DNA of 64,000 nucleotides from Bombardia bombarda (taxonomy: Eukaryota; Ascomycota; Sordariomycetes; Sordariales; Lasiosphaeriaceae), in NCBI GenBank assembly GCA_030512295.1, contig JAULSR010000003.1, forward strand, positions 248,001 to 312,000, read 5' to 3'. Shown here in pieces: positions 55,203-64,000 of this stretch. The translations under genes were made by a program, and so were the position numbers. The number at the start of each line of letters is the position of its first letter. The stretch's first letter is position 1. A model generated the notes under the pieces. It was not told where the DNA came from, ran no database searches, and saw nothing but the letters and a program-made list of their open reading frames with translations.

Positions 55203-57598
55203 ATGGGTACCGGAAAGAAAGAGAGAAGCCGCATTGAGCGGCAGGGGAAGGTGACGGGCGACCCCAAGGTCAAGGGAGAGAACTTCTACCGGACCGCCAA
55301 GAAGGTCAAGACGGTGAACATGTACACCGCTGGCCAGGCCCACCGCAACAAGGAGGGCAAGATCGTCCAGGCCGCTGCCTTCCAGAGCAGAGAAGCTCCC
55401 TCGGCTGTCATTGAGCCCAATCGCCGGTGGTTCACCAACACCAGAGTCATCGCTCAGGACACACTAAAATCCTTCCGTGAAGCTATGGCGGAGAAGGATA
55501 AGGATCCCTACAGTATGTTACCATCCTGCATATATGCATTCACATTGGCAACCGTGCTGACTCTGCCTCTTCAGCCGTGCTCTTGAAAAGCAACAAGCTT
55601 CCCATGAGTCTGATCCGGGACGAGCCCAAGCTCGAGGATGGTTTAAAGAAGCACCAGGCCAAGATGACGATAGAGGCCGCCCCATTCTCCGAGACATTCG
55701 GGCCCAAGGCGCAAAGAAAGAAGCCCAAGATCAGCTTCAACTCAATCGATGACTTGGCGGCCAACACCGACACCGCGTTGAACACATACCACGACCGCGT
55801 CGAGGAGAAGAGGATGTTGTCGGGTGCATCTGGATTCGCCGCTGTTGAGGGTGAGGGCGACGCAGCCGCGCCAGAGGTGGACTTTTCCGTCTCGACTGCC
55901 AAGGAGGCCATCTTCACAAAGGGTCAATCGCGTCGTATTTGGAACGAATTGTACGTTTTCTTGCTCATATCTCTCGATGATGACAGTTACTAACCCCCAA
56001 CTAGGTACAAGGTCATCGACTCTTCAGACATCATCCTTCATGTGTTGGATGCTCGTGATGTTGAGGGAACACGGTGTCGCCACGTCGAGAAGTATCTCGC
56101 CGCTGAGGCTCCTCACAAGCATCTCATCTTTGTTGTTAACAAAGTGGATCTTGTACCATCAAAGACAGCTGTAAGTTGCCTCGTTCACCTACCCCTTCCA
56201 TTGAAACATTTTCTCTCTCTTAGAGTACTCTCGCTTTGTAACCATTAGTTGCAGAGTTTAGTGAGAGTCCCCAGAGGTTTAGTCAGGATTCTTGCCGCAG
56301 ATTTATTTTTGCTTGATGGGAGTTGTCCGTTACACCACTGGGAGATTAATATCCACCTCCTACCCTCCTGGTCTGGTCATCAGATTGGGAGATTGACGGG
56401 CTTCCGTTTTGGAAACCGTCGCGGGATACCGGACGTGTCTCTTTCGAGTTGAAGACCGCTACTGCCCGTATGGGTAGCTCGTGGAGGTCTTCTTAGTACT
56501 GATTCACACATTCCCTTCACGTTTTACAACATTGTTTGTCGGTCTTTTGCAGCATGCTCAGACACTGACTTTATACAGGCTGCTTGGATTAGAGTACTCC
56601 AGAAGGATCGTCCCACTTGTGCGATGAGGTCGAATATCAAGAACCCGTTCGGTCGTGGATCTTTGATCGATCTCCTCAGGCAATTCAGCATCCTTCACAA
56701 GGACAGGAAACAAATCAGTGTCGGCTTGGTTGGCTACCCCAATGTGGGCAAGTCGAGCATCATCAACACACTCCGTGGCAAGAAGGTTGCAGTAGTTGCA
56801 CCTATTCCCGGCGAGACCAAGGTCTGGCAGTACGTAACCCTGATGCGCAGGATCTACTTGATCGACTGCCCAGGAATTGTTCCCCCCAATCACCTTCACA
56901 CACCTCAAGATCTTCTGTTGCGCGGCGTTGTCCGTGTTGAGAACGTCGAAAACCCAGAACAATACATTCCCGCCGTATTAGAGCGGGTCAAGACACATCA
57001 TATGGAGAGGACATATGAGCTTAAGGGGTGGAAGGATCATATCGAGTTTCTCGAGCTATTGTGTAGAAAGGCGGGTCGTCTGCTTAAGGGTGGCGAGCCG
57101 GATCTCGACGGAGTGGCAAAGATGGTTCTCAACGACTTCATGCGGGGCAAGATCCCCTGGTTTATCCCTGCGCCATCTATTCCCGGAACCGATGAAGACG
57201 TTGTCATCGAGGGCCGTGAGGGTCGCTATGGCGAGATGCCTGCCAAGCGGAAGCGAGAGGAAACTGAGACTGCCTCCAGTGCAGCGACAGCTGCTCCTGC
57301 GGCACAAAAGGCTCAGGCCGGTAAGGAGGAAGAGTTTGCTGGATTCGAGAGCGACAGCGAGTCCGAGGCAGAAGGTGGAGCTGAAACAAAGGCTCAAGAT
57401 GATGGCGCTGAAGATATGATACCCCTGGATGATACGAGCGATGACGAGGATAACGACAACGAGTCTGAGGGCGGCGAGTCAGATGGAAGTGAGGATGCTG
57501 AAGAAGCCAGCGACATCGAGGGAGCAATCGATGTTGCTGATTCTGAATCTGAAGCAGAAGCAGCACCGGTACAGGCGAAGCGGAGGAGAGTCAGGTAG
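55203..57598 (+). CDS. NOG2: Nucleolar GTP-binding protein 2 (ribosome assembly GTPase)
   Basis: Exons 55203-55512, 55575-55950, 56005-56170 and 56579-57598 give 623 aa. The circularly permuted GTPase order is clear: FVVNKVDLVP (G4) in exon 3 precedes GLVGYPNVGKSSIINTL (G1) and IDCPGIVPP (G3) in exon 4. The N terminus (MGTGKKERSRIERQGK) and the segment up to FYRTAKKVKTVNMY are the Nog2 N-terminal domain. The tail is an acidic Ser/Glu/Asp stretch followed by basic KRRRVR. Nog2 acts in late pre-60S maturation in the nucleolus and nucleus. The third intron (408 nt) is several times longer than any other intron here and appears to hold an snoRNA. Confidence 0.95.
56262..56512 (+). ncRNA. Candidate intronic box H/ACA snoRNA (snR191-like position)
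   Basis: Inside NOG2 intron 3. A first hairpin can close on CCCAG (56270-56274) with CTGGG (56338-56342). It is followed at once by AGATTA (56343-56348), a perfect ANANNA H box. In the second half GAAGACC (56451-56457) pairs with GGTCTTC (56486-56492) around a CCCGTATGGG loop, with ACA at 56506-56510 downstream. In yeast the NOG2 intron hosts the H/ACA snoRNA snR191, so the position fits. Guide pockets were not verified. Confidence 0.55.
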
Positions 57599-58237
57599 CA
57601 TTTTTGATAGTTGGTCAAGTTCGGGTCTTTGGGAACGGGGGCTGTCTGCTTAAGCGACATGGAAGGCGGCATTATATAATGACACAGCGAGGCGCTGGGC
57701 ACAACCTCTAAATGATATGATATCCGGTGCCCAATAATTTGGGAACTACCTTCCCCACCATTTGATCTGTCACCGTGTTTCTTGTGCTGTACCGTAGATT
57801 GGTGTTCATCTGCGATTATGTGTCTCTCCCTGCCAGCAGCTGCTGTCGGTAACGAATCTTGATTTGCAATTTGTCAATGAGGGAGTGAAGCATGTTTGTT
57901 CAACAACAGGCTACCCAGCGAAATAAATCACACCAATTGTTTCGAAGCAATCTCACGGTGTGAACACGGAGGCTATTCTTATACTTAAAGAACACCATAA
58001 CTGCTGTGTTGTGCATCCTGTTGTAGTATATACTACGGTGCATCGTCGTCGACCCGCCTTTTCATGAAATGTGTGTGGATGAATGATATCGTGGCATTCA
58101 TACATGCTGTAATGACTCCTTTTGGTGGCCGCCCCTGACCACAAGCAAACGTATATGCGAGTGACAAAAATAACAAAAAGAAACACAACCCGAATTCCCA
58201 ATAAGACTGGGCAAGTAGTACCCATGTCGACGTGATC
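57599..58237. other. Intergenic
   Basis: 3' flank of NOG2 and the 3' flank of the tRNA-Ser gene. No coding signal. Confidence 0.6.
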
Positions 58238-58243
58238 AAAAAA
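58238..58243 (-). terminator. RNA polymerase III T-run for tRNA-Ser
   Basis: Six T residues on the minus strand, 8 nt after the tRNA 3' end. Confidence 0.75.
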
Positions 58244-58250
58244 TACCGCT

Positions 58251-58349
58251 CGTCACCTGTAGGATTCGAACCTACGCTCCCGAAGGAACTGCCTAACATG
58301 CTAACTGTTCATTAGCAGGGCAGCGCGTTAACCACTCCGCCAAAGTGAC
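58251..58349 (-). tRNA. tRNA-Ser(GCT) with intron
   Basis: On the minus strand the acceptor stem is GTCACTT with AGGTGAC. The anticodon loop CTGCTAA (anticodon GCT) lies between CTGCC and GGCAG. A long variable arm with TTCCTTCGGGAGC is typical of Ser, and the T arm is GTAGGTTCGAATCCTAC. An 18-nt intron (ATGAACAGTTAGCATGTT) follows position 37. The mature length is 81 nt with discriminator G. Confidence 0.96.
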
Positions 58350-58774
58350 TGACCAGTGGTTTTGATGGAAGGTATGGTCTCTAATGCAAGTCAACTGTAG
58401 ATTGCCACGGAATCCTCTAAATCAACTGACATCTTCCTGAACATCCATACTCTTTAGCAGTTATTTATTTTTGATTAAATCTAAACATATGATTGAGAAG
58501 TCTAAGTAGTCGGTTATTTGTCATTTTTATGCATCATTTTCCCTTTATTATGCAAACGTGCCAAATGACTGCATGACGCAACCTGGAGCTGAGATGAAAA
58601 ATGGACCCCGCCTGGGCGACCCCTCGGCTGCATCCAAACAAAAGAGGAAGCTGTGCAACTGCTATGTAAGCTCCCAGCCGATGGCATCATCGCAACCGGC
58701 GCCAATGGCCGATGTAGGTACAATGTAAGTCTAGTGTAAGCCACCACATCGATTCACCTTTCGGTGTCTCCCTC
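58350..58774. other. Intergenic
   Basis: Lies between tRNA-Ser and the DsbA-fold gene. AT-rich at 58440-58560; no gene seen. Confidence 0.55.
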
Positions 58775-59610
58775 ATGTTTCGTGTGTCGGCGCGACAACT
58801 TCCCATCATCATCAACCCTCGAATCGTAGCCATTTCTGCAAGCCCATTCTCACTGTTCTCGACAACACAGCAACCTCATCGTCGAGCAAGATTAACCGTC
58901 GACATGGCTCTCCCTCCAAAGTTCAAGGGCCAGCGCCTCGTCTTCAATGAGGCCGGCTCGGAGCCCCTCCACACCGTCGAGGTCTACCTCGACTATGTGT
59001 GCCCCTTTAGTGCCAGTACGTTATGTTTACTCTGGAACAATGCCATTGAGATGCCACACGATCTGATTCCTCTTTTCCTCTAGAAATGTTCAACACCATC
59101 CAGACCTCCCTCGCGCCCGCAATCCGCGCCAACAGCACCCTAGCCAGCAAGGTGCAGTTCATCTTCCGCTCCCAAGTGCAGCCCTGGCACCCGTCGTCGA
59201 CCCTCGTGCACGAGGCGAGCGTCGCGGTCCTGCGCCTGTCGCCCGACCGCTTCTGGGATTTCAGCGCTGCGCTCTTCCGCGACCAAAAGAGCTACTTTGA
59301 CGTCTCGGTTGTCAACGAGACCCGCAACCAGACGTACCGCCGGTTGGCCCAGCTAGGCGCCGAGAGCGCCGGCGTCGACGCCGACGAGCTGTACCGCCTG
59401 CTCGAGATCCCCACCACCCCCGCCGACGACGGTAGCCTGAATGTTGGCAATGCCGTGACCAACGACCTCAAGGTGCTGATCAAGATGGCGCGCCTGGTGA
59501 GTGTCCATGTGAGCCCGACTGTCATTTTTGACGGTGTTGTCGCCAATGATATCAGCAGTGGCTGGACGGTTGACCAGTGGATCGAGTGGCTGAACAAGAA
59601 CACTGCGTGA
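58775..59610 (+). CDS. Thioredoxin-fold (DsbA-like) protein with optional mitochondrial presequence
   Basis: Exons 58775-59015 and 59084-59610 give 255 aa; from the internal ATG at 58904 the product is 212 aa. The core has EVYLDYVCPFSAKMFNT, a thioredoxin-fold start with a single Cys where classical DsbA has CxxC. Helical middle segments follow (WDFSAALFRDQKSYFDVSVV), and a cis-Pro region VSVHVSPTVIFDGVVAN. The first 43 residues (MFRVSARQLPIIINPRIVAI, then FSLFSTT and basic residues) look like a mitochondrial presequence. The single Cys suggests a transferase- or isomerase-like rather than dithiol oxidase role. Convergent with COX24. Confidence 0.9.
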
Positions 59611-60398
59611 TGAAGCAAGAGAGTAGACACAAATATCACATAATCAACTTACATATACCAATTACCTCACCCTGTTGTTCATTGCGTACCCGAATTCTAA
59701 AACTACCTATTGTTACATATAATCGAGCAAAAAAAAAAAGGGAAAAGATTTGAAGACCATGCCATACCAAACCAAACACTGGCACAGCCATCACCATCGC
59801 CACCACCAACCGCCCCTGAACAGCCAAACCGTAAAGACACCAACCTCATCACTTTATCCCCTACACTCCCTACACGCCCTCCCTTAAAAGAACTCTTCTG
59901 TTCCACAACGTTCTTGATCCCAACCCCAACAGTTGACCCATCCGCTCCCCTGTTTCACCCTGCTTGTCCCCGTCTAGTGTGCGCAAAACGAACATGCATG
60001 CCGAGATACACATTTGAAAACAGCAGTATCAGAGAGTAAGAATAATGCCATGATATCAGAGACAAACTGCGTGTTTATATAAGATTTATGAATTTCTTCC
60101 CCAGAGAGGAAAGAGCCAGGATATGCAGATGAGAAACAAACGAGCGGCACAAATGCGAGGGTGTGGTGATGGAAGAAGGAGGAAGGAAAATAGAGAGACG
60201 GCAAGTGATAAGAGAGAGAGAGAGAGACGTGTATGAAACCGAGCACCGTCAAGATAAGGTGGATAGGAGAAAAGGCAGGGTGACAGGCACTGGTGAGGTT
60301 GGTGTGTCGGGTGGCTGGCTGGTTTGGTAGGGGAATATTTACACATACACATACACAGCCAATCCTTTCCCAAACCCAGTAGTGTATCATCGGCTCCC
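59611..60398. other. Convergent intergenic region
   Basis: 3' flanks of the DsbA-fold and COX24 genes. A GA run lies near 60214-60228. No gene seen. Confidence 0.6.
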
Positions 60399-61565
60399 TT
60401 ACAACCTATCCAGCTTGCGGCGCTCGTTCCTCGTCCGGCGCATCAGCTTCTTGTACTTCTTCTTCTTCATCTTGAGCTTCTTTTGCCGGCGCACGCTGAT
60501 GGCGTACACGGTCCTGTCGCGCAGCTGCTGGCGCGCGTCTTCGTGGCGGATCTGGCGCAGCGCCATGCGCTCGAGGAACGAGCGCGGCTGCTGCGACAGC
60601 GACGCTCCGTCGTCGTCGACAAGCTGCGGGCTGTGCGCCACCACCTTGTACTGGCCGTCCGCGTCCACCGTCTCCTCGATGGTCACAATGGCCTTGTAGA
60701 CGCGCGTCTGCGGCGGCTGCTGCTCGGCCGCCTCGGCCGCCTCGGCCGCCTCCTCGGCCGCAATGGCGTCGGCGTCGGCCTGGGCCTGCTGCGCGTCCGA
60801 GACGGGCTCCGGCGCGGGTGGTGGCGTGTAGGGCAGGAAGTGGCCTGATGCTGAGTTGGGCGTGATGTAGAAGCTGGCCTCGGCGCTGGCGTTGTCGCTG
60901 CTGCCGCCCAGTCTGAAGGTGAGCTTGTTGCTGTTGCCTGATCGCTCCTCCTCGGCTTCCCGCTGCTCCTGCTGCTGGAACTGCTGCTGCTGGCGCTTGT
61001 CGCCGCTGGACATGTTGAGCTTGGACAGCGGCTGCTCGAGGTCGTGCACCGACTGCGATAGGGTCGAGAGCACGTCCGTCACCCCGTGGCCCCGCGTGTT
61101 GAAAATCTCGGCAAAGGCCTCGTCAGTTACCGTCTGGGGGAGGAGCTGCGTGACGGAGATAGGCCTGTGAAGGGCGAAGAAGGTCGAGAGAGCGAGGGCT
61201 GTTTTATAGGGCGGTCAGTTGGGTTCGGCAACGGCTTCCATACAGACACAGAACAGGATAAACAAACCTTCGTCCTTGATATGCCTAGTGCTGGGGACGC
61301 TAGGGAGCTGGGGAGCGACGGCGACGTTGTCCTTGGCCTTCCTCTTCCGCTTCTCTCCCGACGAAGGCACCGAGGGCCTGTAGTCGCGCGATCCATCGTC
61401 GGAACTCGAGGGCTTGGACGACGAGTAGCGTCTCTGGGTGTAGGGGCGGGAGAAGACGGCGGCGGCAGCGGCGACGCGGGGAGCGGACGAGGCCAGGGAG
61501 GAGACGATGGGCGACTGCGGTGCGGCGGCAGCGACAGCCACTCGTCGCAAGGATGAGGGCAACAT
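60399..61565 (-). CDS. COX24: Mitochondrial small-subunit protein mS38 (Cox24 family)
   Basis: Minus-strand exons 61565-61268 and 61198-60399 give 365 aa. The N terminus (MLPSSLRRVAVAAAAPQSP... to SRPYTQRRYSSS) is an Arg/Ala/Ser presequence. The middle holds HIKDEALALSTFFALHRPIS, conserved in fungal members, and a long Gln/Glu/Ala low-complexity stretch. The end (KLKMKKKKYKKLMRRTRNER then RKLDRL) is the diagnostic Cox24/AURKAIP1 tail, which threads into the mitoribosomal small subunit near the decoding centre and is needed for COX1 expression in yeast. The intron donor is the weak GTTTGT. The frame and conserved sequence across it support splicing. Confidence 0.93.
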
Positions 61566-62286
61566 GGTGTAGGGCTGTAGGCCTGGGGAAGGGAAATGCC
61601 GCCTCCTGCCGGCGCAGCGAGGATATTATCCGAGAACCTGAGCTGGACTAAGAGGACGTCTGTTGTTGTTATTGTCGTGGCGTCGCTGTCGGATGCTTGG
61701 TGGACTGGCGGTGCTAATCTGCTCGTCGTCGCTGGCTACTGGCCAGGCACTGAGTAGTCAGCCGTCGTTGGGATTTGCACTTCACGCTCAATCGGCTGAA
61801 AGCCCTTTGTCAGGGTGGTTGGCGGGCCGTTCTTCGTCCTCGCCGCTCCGACGCTAAATTTAATCGCTAAAGACTTGGCAAAATAGGTACGTACTCCCCC
61901 GGAGCGGCCCCCTAGACCCCTGTAAAGGTGATCGATCTGGATAAGCAGTGAGGCATACTACACTGGCGCTTATTATTGTACTGTAAACATCACCTCGTGA
62001 CGGCTTAGGCGAAGCCTACTAGCATTACCTTATCTTGGTCCTTTTATTTCCTGACTCGGATAGGTCCACTCTAAGCCGACCTACCCTCGAACTTCCCACG
62101 TCTTTTACAGCTGTCGATACCTGCCGTTCGAACCCCACTGGCAAGTCGGAAACTACGAAGATGGCTCCTCCACATAAACCGGGAGGTTTCCTCCTAGACA
62201 TGCATGGAGGGGGACCTGTTGCTGTAAAAATATATACCCAAATACAACTCGATTCAGCTCCATAACTTTCAGTGACCCATTAATGA
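61566..62286. other. Intergenic
   Basis: Lies between the COX24 start and the 3' end of the GH36 gene. No gene seen. Confidence 0.55.
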
Positions 62287-64000
62287 TCACTTTTCCAGGG
62301 GAAAGTATATCTTGATTTCCACCTCGTTAGCCCATCCACTCTCAAGCCCCATCTCTTTCCATGCCGTCTCGATATCAACCTCCAAAACATGTTCATCTGT
62401 CCTGCTGACAGACACTGTGTGTGGCGGTATTGGTTGTCCCTGGATCGTGGCCATAAAGTCGTCCAGGACCGACAACTCTGGAAGTACTGAGATGTACATT
62501 CCTAAGTAGCCACCAACAGCATTAGCACAGCTCTGTATATCACCTATTGACAGAAGAAAATGAGTATCTTACCCAAAATCCCCAGAGCTTTCAGATTACT
62601 ATGGATGAACAGCCTTCCGTTCTCCAGCGGCTCAAATCCGCTATTCAGTATAGCTGCGCACCCCGTCATCTTGCCGACAAGACCCAAGTTCGCCACCCAA
62701 ACTCGACCGCGCGATTCGCTGTCAAACGCCGACAGCGGGAACGCGCATAAAATATCGTAGCCTTCAACATCAAGGGAGACGGTAAGCAGCGAGGCAGACG
62801 AGCCGGGTTGGAGCGGCGGCGTGACCTTGCCGCTTGCATGAGAGCGCACAACATAGCGCATAGAGGACAAGACACCCGAGAAACGTGCGAGGGGCACTAT
62901 TTCCGTCAGCGGTTGGGCCGAGATATTGAAGATACCCATGATCGGTGTCCCCGTGACCGCCCTCCCATGATAGGCACCAATCTTGAGCAAGCTGAGGTCA
63001 TCATAGTTGACGTATTGATCGATAGTCCGCCCGAGCACGCTTGGTCGGAATACTACCGTCCTGCCGCGCGTCGTTGTTCCTGTCATCTGGTTGATCAGAT
63101 CAATATCATGCTCGCCGGGCACGTCCGTGATATAAACAGGGCCGCCGCTCACACAGCGAGCTGCGGCATGAAACCCCGCATAGATATTGGTGGTCTGGAA
63201 CATGTCCCAGTCCGGGATGATATTCAGGTGCTGGGTCAGCAACGTGTTGTGTGCATTTGACCAGACATGCCACGGGTGCGAAGAGGGGACTTCAGGGAAG
63301 AAGTCGTCCGAATTGCGACACAAGACAGTCGGCCTGTTGCGCGGCAGCTGAGAATGGAAGATTATCTGGGGAGACAGAGACATGCAAGAAATAACCTTGC
63401 TGCTGAAGTGGCGGAGGGAAGCCACTGTCCACGCATCGAGGTAGGTGTTTATAAGCTCTGTCCTTGCCTTGGCCGAAACCAAAGTATCCAACAGATATTG
63501 ACCGTCCGTCTTGACACCGTCAACCCCAGATTCGGAGAGAAATCGATAGAAATCGTCGTAGAACTGCTTCACATCCTCTTTGGCAGCGACTGTCATTTTG
63601 CCGTCAATCGGTAGGTTTCTGCGCTCGACATCCTCGCGGACTACCTCGATCGTTTTATAGGTTTTGGCGAGCTTGCCATTGGGCGATAGACCTGCCCAGT
63701 ATCCTAGGATTGTGTGCCAGACGGCGATGTGTTGTATATTCTTGTGCTTGGACCGGATTTCGGATAACAGGGCCTTGAGCCCCTTGGGGAAAGTCTTGGG
63801 CTCGGCTTCAAAGTTATTCAAGCCGTATTGCCATTGACCTTCCCCTCTGTAGTCGATATCTTGCCAACCGTCGTCAATTATCAAGCTTGAGATTTTGATG
63901 TTATCTTCAGCCAACGTGTCTATTGCCTTCAAGAGCTTTTCGTCTGTCAACTTTTGACCCAGGGCATTCCACGTACCTAATTATAATGTTAGATTCGCGT
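62287..64000 (-). CDS. Raffinose-synthase-like / alpha-galactosidase family GH36 enzyme (3' part)
   Basis: Minus-strand exons 63976-62573 and 62501-62287, continuing beyond the window at the 5' end; 63977-64000 is intron. The first visible codons join a split codon to read (C)TWNALGQKLTDEKL, the GH36 Sip1/raffinose-synthase start of the TIM barrel. LIIDDGWQDIDYRGEGQWQY and SGVDGVKTDGQYLLDTL (probable nucleophile Asp after GVK) follow. NIIPDWDMFQT is the probable acid/base region. The final exon (MYISVLPELSVLDDF...) is the beta-sandwich end. Fungal members are called raffinose synthase or alpha-galactosidase; transferase versus hydrolase activity cannot be told from this part. Confidence 0.9.

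Noticed and set aside
62101..62135. tRNA T-arm-like GTTCGAACCCC sequence
   Set aside because: No acceptor, D or anticodon arm can be built around it.

Overview
This window is nuclear DNA of a filamentous ascomycete (Pezizomycotina, probably a Sordariomycete). Genes are broken by short introns of about 50 to 110 nt with GTRNGT donors and YAG acceptors. Both tRNA genes carry introns after position 37. Many families are typical of moulds: a PTH11-type rhodopsin-domain protein, Dal5-type and monocarboxylate-type MFS transporters, a yapsin-like protease, a Fot1/pogo-type transposase and homoisocitrate dehydrogenase of the fungal lysine pathway. I joined exons by keeping reading frame and family alignment across each splice. 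Exon lists are given in the entries, and every total was checked to be a multiple of three except where a frameshift is reported.

Layout. 1-550: 5' end of a large gene that leaves the window. 0.55-3.7 kb: gene-poor. 3.7-14.1 kb: an accessory, metabolism-type block with a PTH11-like receptor, tRNA-Lys, a TauD-type dioxygenase, a Dal5-like permease, an RraA-type aldolase-like enzyme and an SLC25-like carrier. 16.1-27.0 kb: sparsely populated, with a PPxY membrane protein, an MCT-like MFS transporter, a WrbA-type quinone reductase and a secreted amidase. 27.5-43.5 kb: mostly housekeeping genes (YAE1, a proline-rich conserved protein, mitochondrial uS8, a disordered protein, LYS12, mitochondrial EF-G) followed by a yapsin. 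45.2-49.2 kb: an aminotransferase and a near-complete DNA transposon. 49.7-61.6 kb: an ADP1-like ABC transporter, mitochondrial mS26, NOG2, tRNA-Ser, a DsbA-fold protein and COX24/mS38. 62.3-64.0 kb: the 3' part of a GH36 raffinose-synthase-like gene.

Functional themes. Mitochondrial translation is well represented (uS8m, mS26, mS38, EF-G), but the genes are dispersed and do not form an operon. Several pairs are divergent with shared upstream DNA (29.1/31.7 kb and 54.7/55.2 kb), and others converge. The TauD, permease and RraA genes could form a small catabolic cluster.

Items most worth checking: a likely intronic box H/ACA snoRNA in the 408-nt third intron of NOG2; an in-frame TGA or 42-nt micro-intron that separates the WrbA-like flavoprotein from a tail ending in a CaaX-like CVIL; two GC-AG introns in one permease gene; one-base frameshifts at C-homopolymers in EF-G and mS26; and two genes with in-frame upstream ATGs that add mitochondrial-presequence-like N termini.
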